DNA from: Lewinellaceae bacterium
GTDB taxonomy: Bacteria; Bacteroidota; Bacteroidia; Chitinophagales; Saprospiraceae
NCBI GenBank assembly: GCA_020636405.1
Contig: JACJXW010000010.1
Span: 248,001-312,000, forward strand
Length of the DNA: 64,000 nucleotides
Direction of reading: 5' to 3'
Shown: positions 63,177-64,000 of the stretch, one piece after another
Position numbering within the stretch: position 1 is the first letter of the stretch
Layout of the letters: each line of letters begins with the position of its first letter
Translations under genes and position numbers: made by a program
Notes under the pieces: generated by a model
Databases searched by the model: none
What the model was told of the DNA's origin: nothing
What the model saw: the letters and a program-made list of their open reading frames with translations, nothing else

Positions 63177-63944
63177 CTACCCCACTTCCTCCCCGATCAA
63201 CCTCAGCCCGTCCAGGGTCAGGTTGGGTTCGATGGCGTAGAACTCCCCTTTCAGGGGATGCAAAATGGAAGACAACCCCCCGGTAGCCACGGCAATATAC
63301 TGCTGGCCCAGCTCCGAACGGATGGCTTGCAGCATATGCCGTACCAGCCCCACATAGCCGATCAGGATGCCGCTCTGAATGGCATGGACCGTATTTTTAC
63401 CCACGGCCGAGGCCGGCAATTCGAGCGGCACTTCCGGCAGTTGGGCCGTCTTTTGAAAGAGGGAAGAAATGGCCGTTTTCAAGCCCGGAGCGATAGACAC
63501 GCCCAGCAGTTCACCTTCAGCGTTAACCGTCGTAAAGGTCAGCGCCGTCCCGAAATCGGTGATGATGCAATCCTGCCGGAAGAGATAATGGGCCGCCACT
63601 GCGTTGGCATACAGGTCTGTGCCCAGTTCATCGGGGCGGGTGACCTTCAACCTCAACCGGGGGTAAAGGTCGGGGCCAACAACCACCGGCCGGGTGCGAA
63701 AGAGGTGGAAGGCCAGCTCTTCAAAAATGGCGCGCAGGGCGGGAACCACCGTGCTGATCACCGTCTGCCGGATCGCTCCGGCGGACACATCGTTCTCCAG
63801 CAGGAAATTGGTGATCTGCACCTCGTAGTACAACAGGGCTTCTCCGTCGGCCATGGTTGGCAGCCGCCAGGTGTGTTCCCACCGGCCGCCCCGTGCCAGG
63901 CCGAAGGTGACGTTCGAATTTCCAATGTCAATGGCTAATAACAT
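63177..63944 (-). CDS. coaX: type III pantothenate kinase
   Basis: A 255-residue enzyme that phosphorylates pantothenate, first step of coenzyme A synthesis. The ASKHA-type ATP motif MLLAIDIGNSNVTFGL, GTDLYANAVAAHY, CIITDFGTALTFTTV and VATGGLSS are all present. It is upstream of, and on the same strand as, HMG-CoA synthase, with a 259-base gap containing the putative IS remnant. Confidence 0.92.
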   Translation of the reverse strand: MLLAIDIGNSNVTFGLARGGRWEHTWRLPTMADGEALLYYEVQITNFLLENDVSAGAIRQTVISTVVPALRAIFEELAFHLFRTRPVVVGPDLYPRLRLKVTRPDELGTDLYANAVAAHYLFRQDCIITDFGTALTFTTVNAEGELLGVSIAPGLKTAISSLFQKTAQLPEVPLELPASAVGKNTVHAIQSGILIGYVGLVRHMLQAIRSELGQQYIAVATGGLSSILHPLKGEFYAIEPNLTLDGLRLIGEEVG

Positions 63945-64000
63945 GAGGCGAAAATAGTGTTTTCCTGATTTTTCTTACCGCTCGCGAATGATTACCTTGT

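Overview
The window looks like chromosomal DNA of a free-living member of the Bacteroidota, most likely the Saprospiria (Lewinella/Haliscomenobacter-like). This is inferred from type IX secretion (T9SS) C-terminal sorting domains, SprB and HYR adhesin modules, tandem ompH/skp genes before murI, a mevalonate-pathway HMG-CoA synthase, hotspots of TAnnTTTG-type -7 promoter boxes, and scarce Shine-Dalgarno sequences. Most of the sequence is ordinary housekeeping. No rRNA, tRNA, CRISPR array or intact insertion sequence was seen.

Layout. 1-3.5 kb: the end of a U32 peptidase-family tRNA hydroxylation gene with its small ferredoxin, then (minus strand) a sugar-phosphate isomerase-like protein, pth and dapD, followed by a decayed phosphoesterase. 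4.5-8.7 kb: a 1179-residue T9SS metalloprotease-adhesin and a small membrane protein. 8.9-13.3 kb: a 2-oxoacid:ferredoxin oxidoreductase operon whose first gene fuses gamma, GltD-like flavoprotein and delta modules. 13.5-17.5 kb: DUF1080 lipoprotein, nucleoid-associated protein, HYR-domain secreted protein. 17.9-23.1 kb: a minus-strand run of a squalene/phytoene-synthase-like enzyme, a possible lipocalin/CrtC-like protein, an ABC ATPase, an ABC permease and an ICMT-Lgt fusion, the last four joined by 4-base ATGA overlaps.

24.5-29.8 kb is the most notable region: a four-gene SMC cassette (SMC ATPase, Toprim nuclease, kleisin-like protein, KITE/MksE-like protein) which I read as a compact Wadjet (JetABCD)-type anti-plasmid system with permuted order C-D-A-B. 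It is followed by fatty-acid activation genes, an SDR, a trypsin/PDZ protease, a LVIVD-type T9SS protein, a SPOR-like protein, an aminotransferase and a tandem universal stress protein (30-41 kb).

41-48 kb carries an M28 peptidase, a NamZ-type muramidase, a class V aminotransferase, a decayed T9SS gene and a GC-rich flavin monooxygenase that looks acquired. 48-64 kb carries hemW, several hydrolases, a CrtA-like monooxygenase, two skp/ompH genes, murI, trmB, a secreted protein of unknown function, an ornithine cyclodeaminase-family enzyme, a secreted endonuclease I, a DUF1990/YndJ pair, a lipoprotein, HMG-CoA synthase and coaX.

Between genes there are recurring structures: long perfect hairpins, often without U-tracts; short tandem repeats sitting right at the start codons of four minus-strand genes; two copies of a REP-like palindrome; and five AATGAY-N4-RTCA dyads resembling CRP/FNR sites, including ones upstream of the oxidoreductase operon, the universal stress protein and the SMC cassette.
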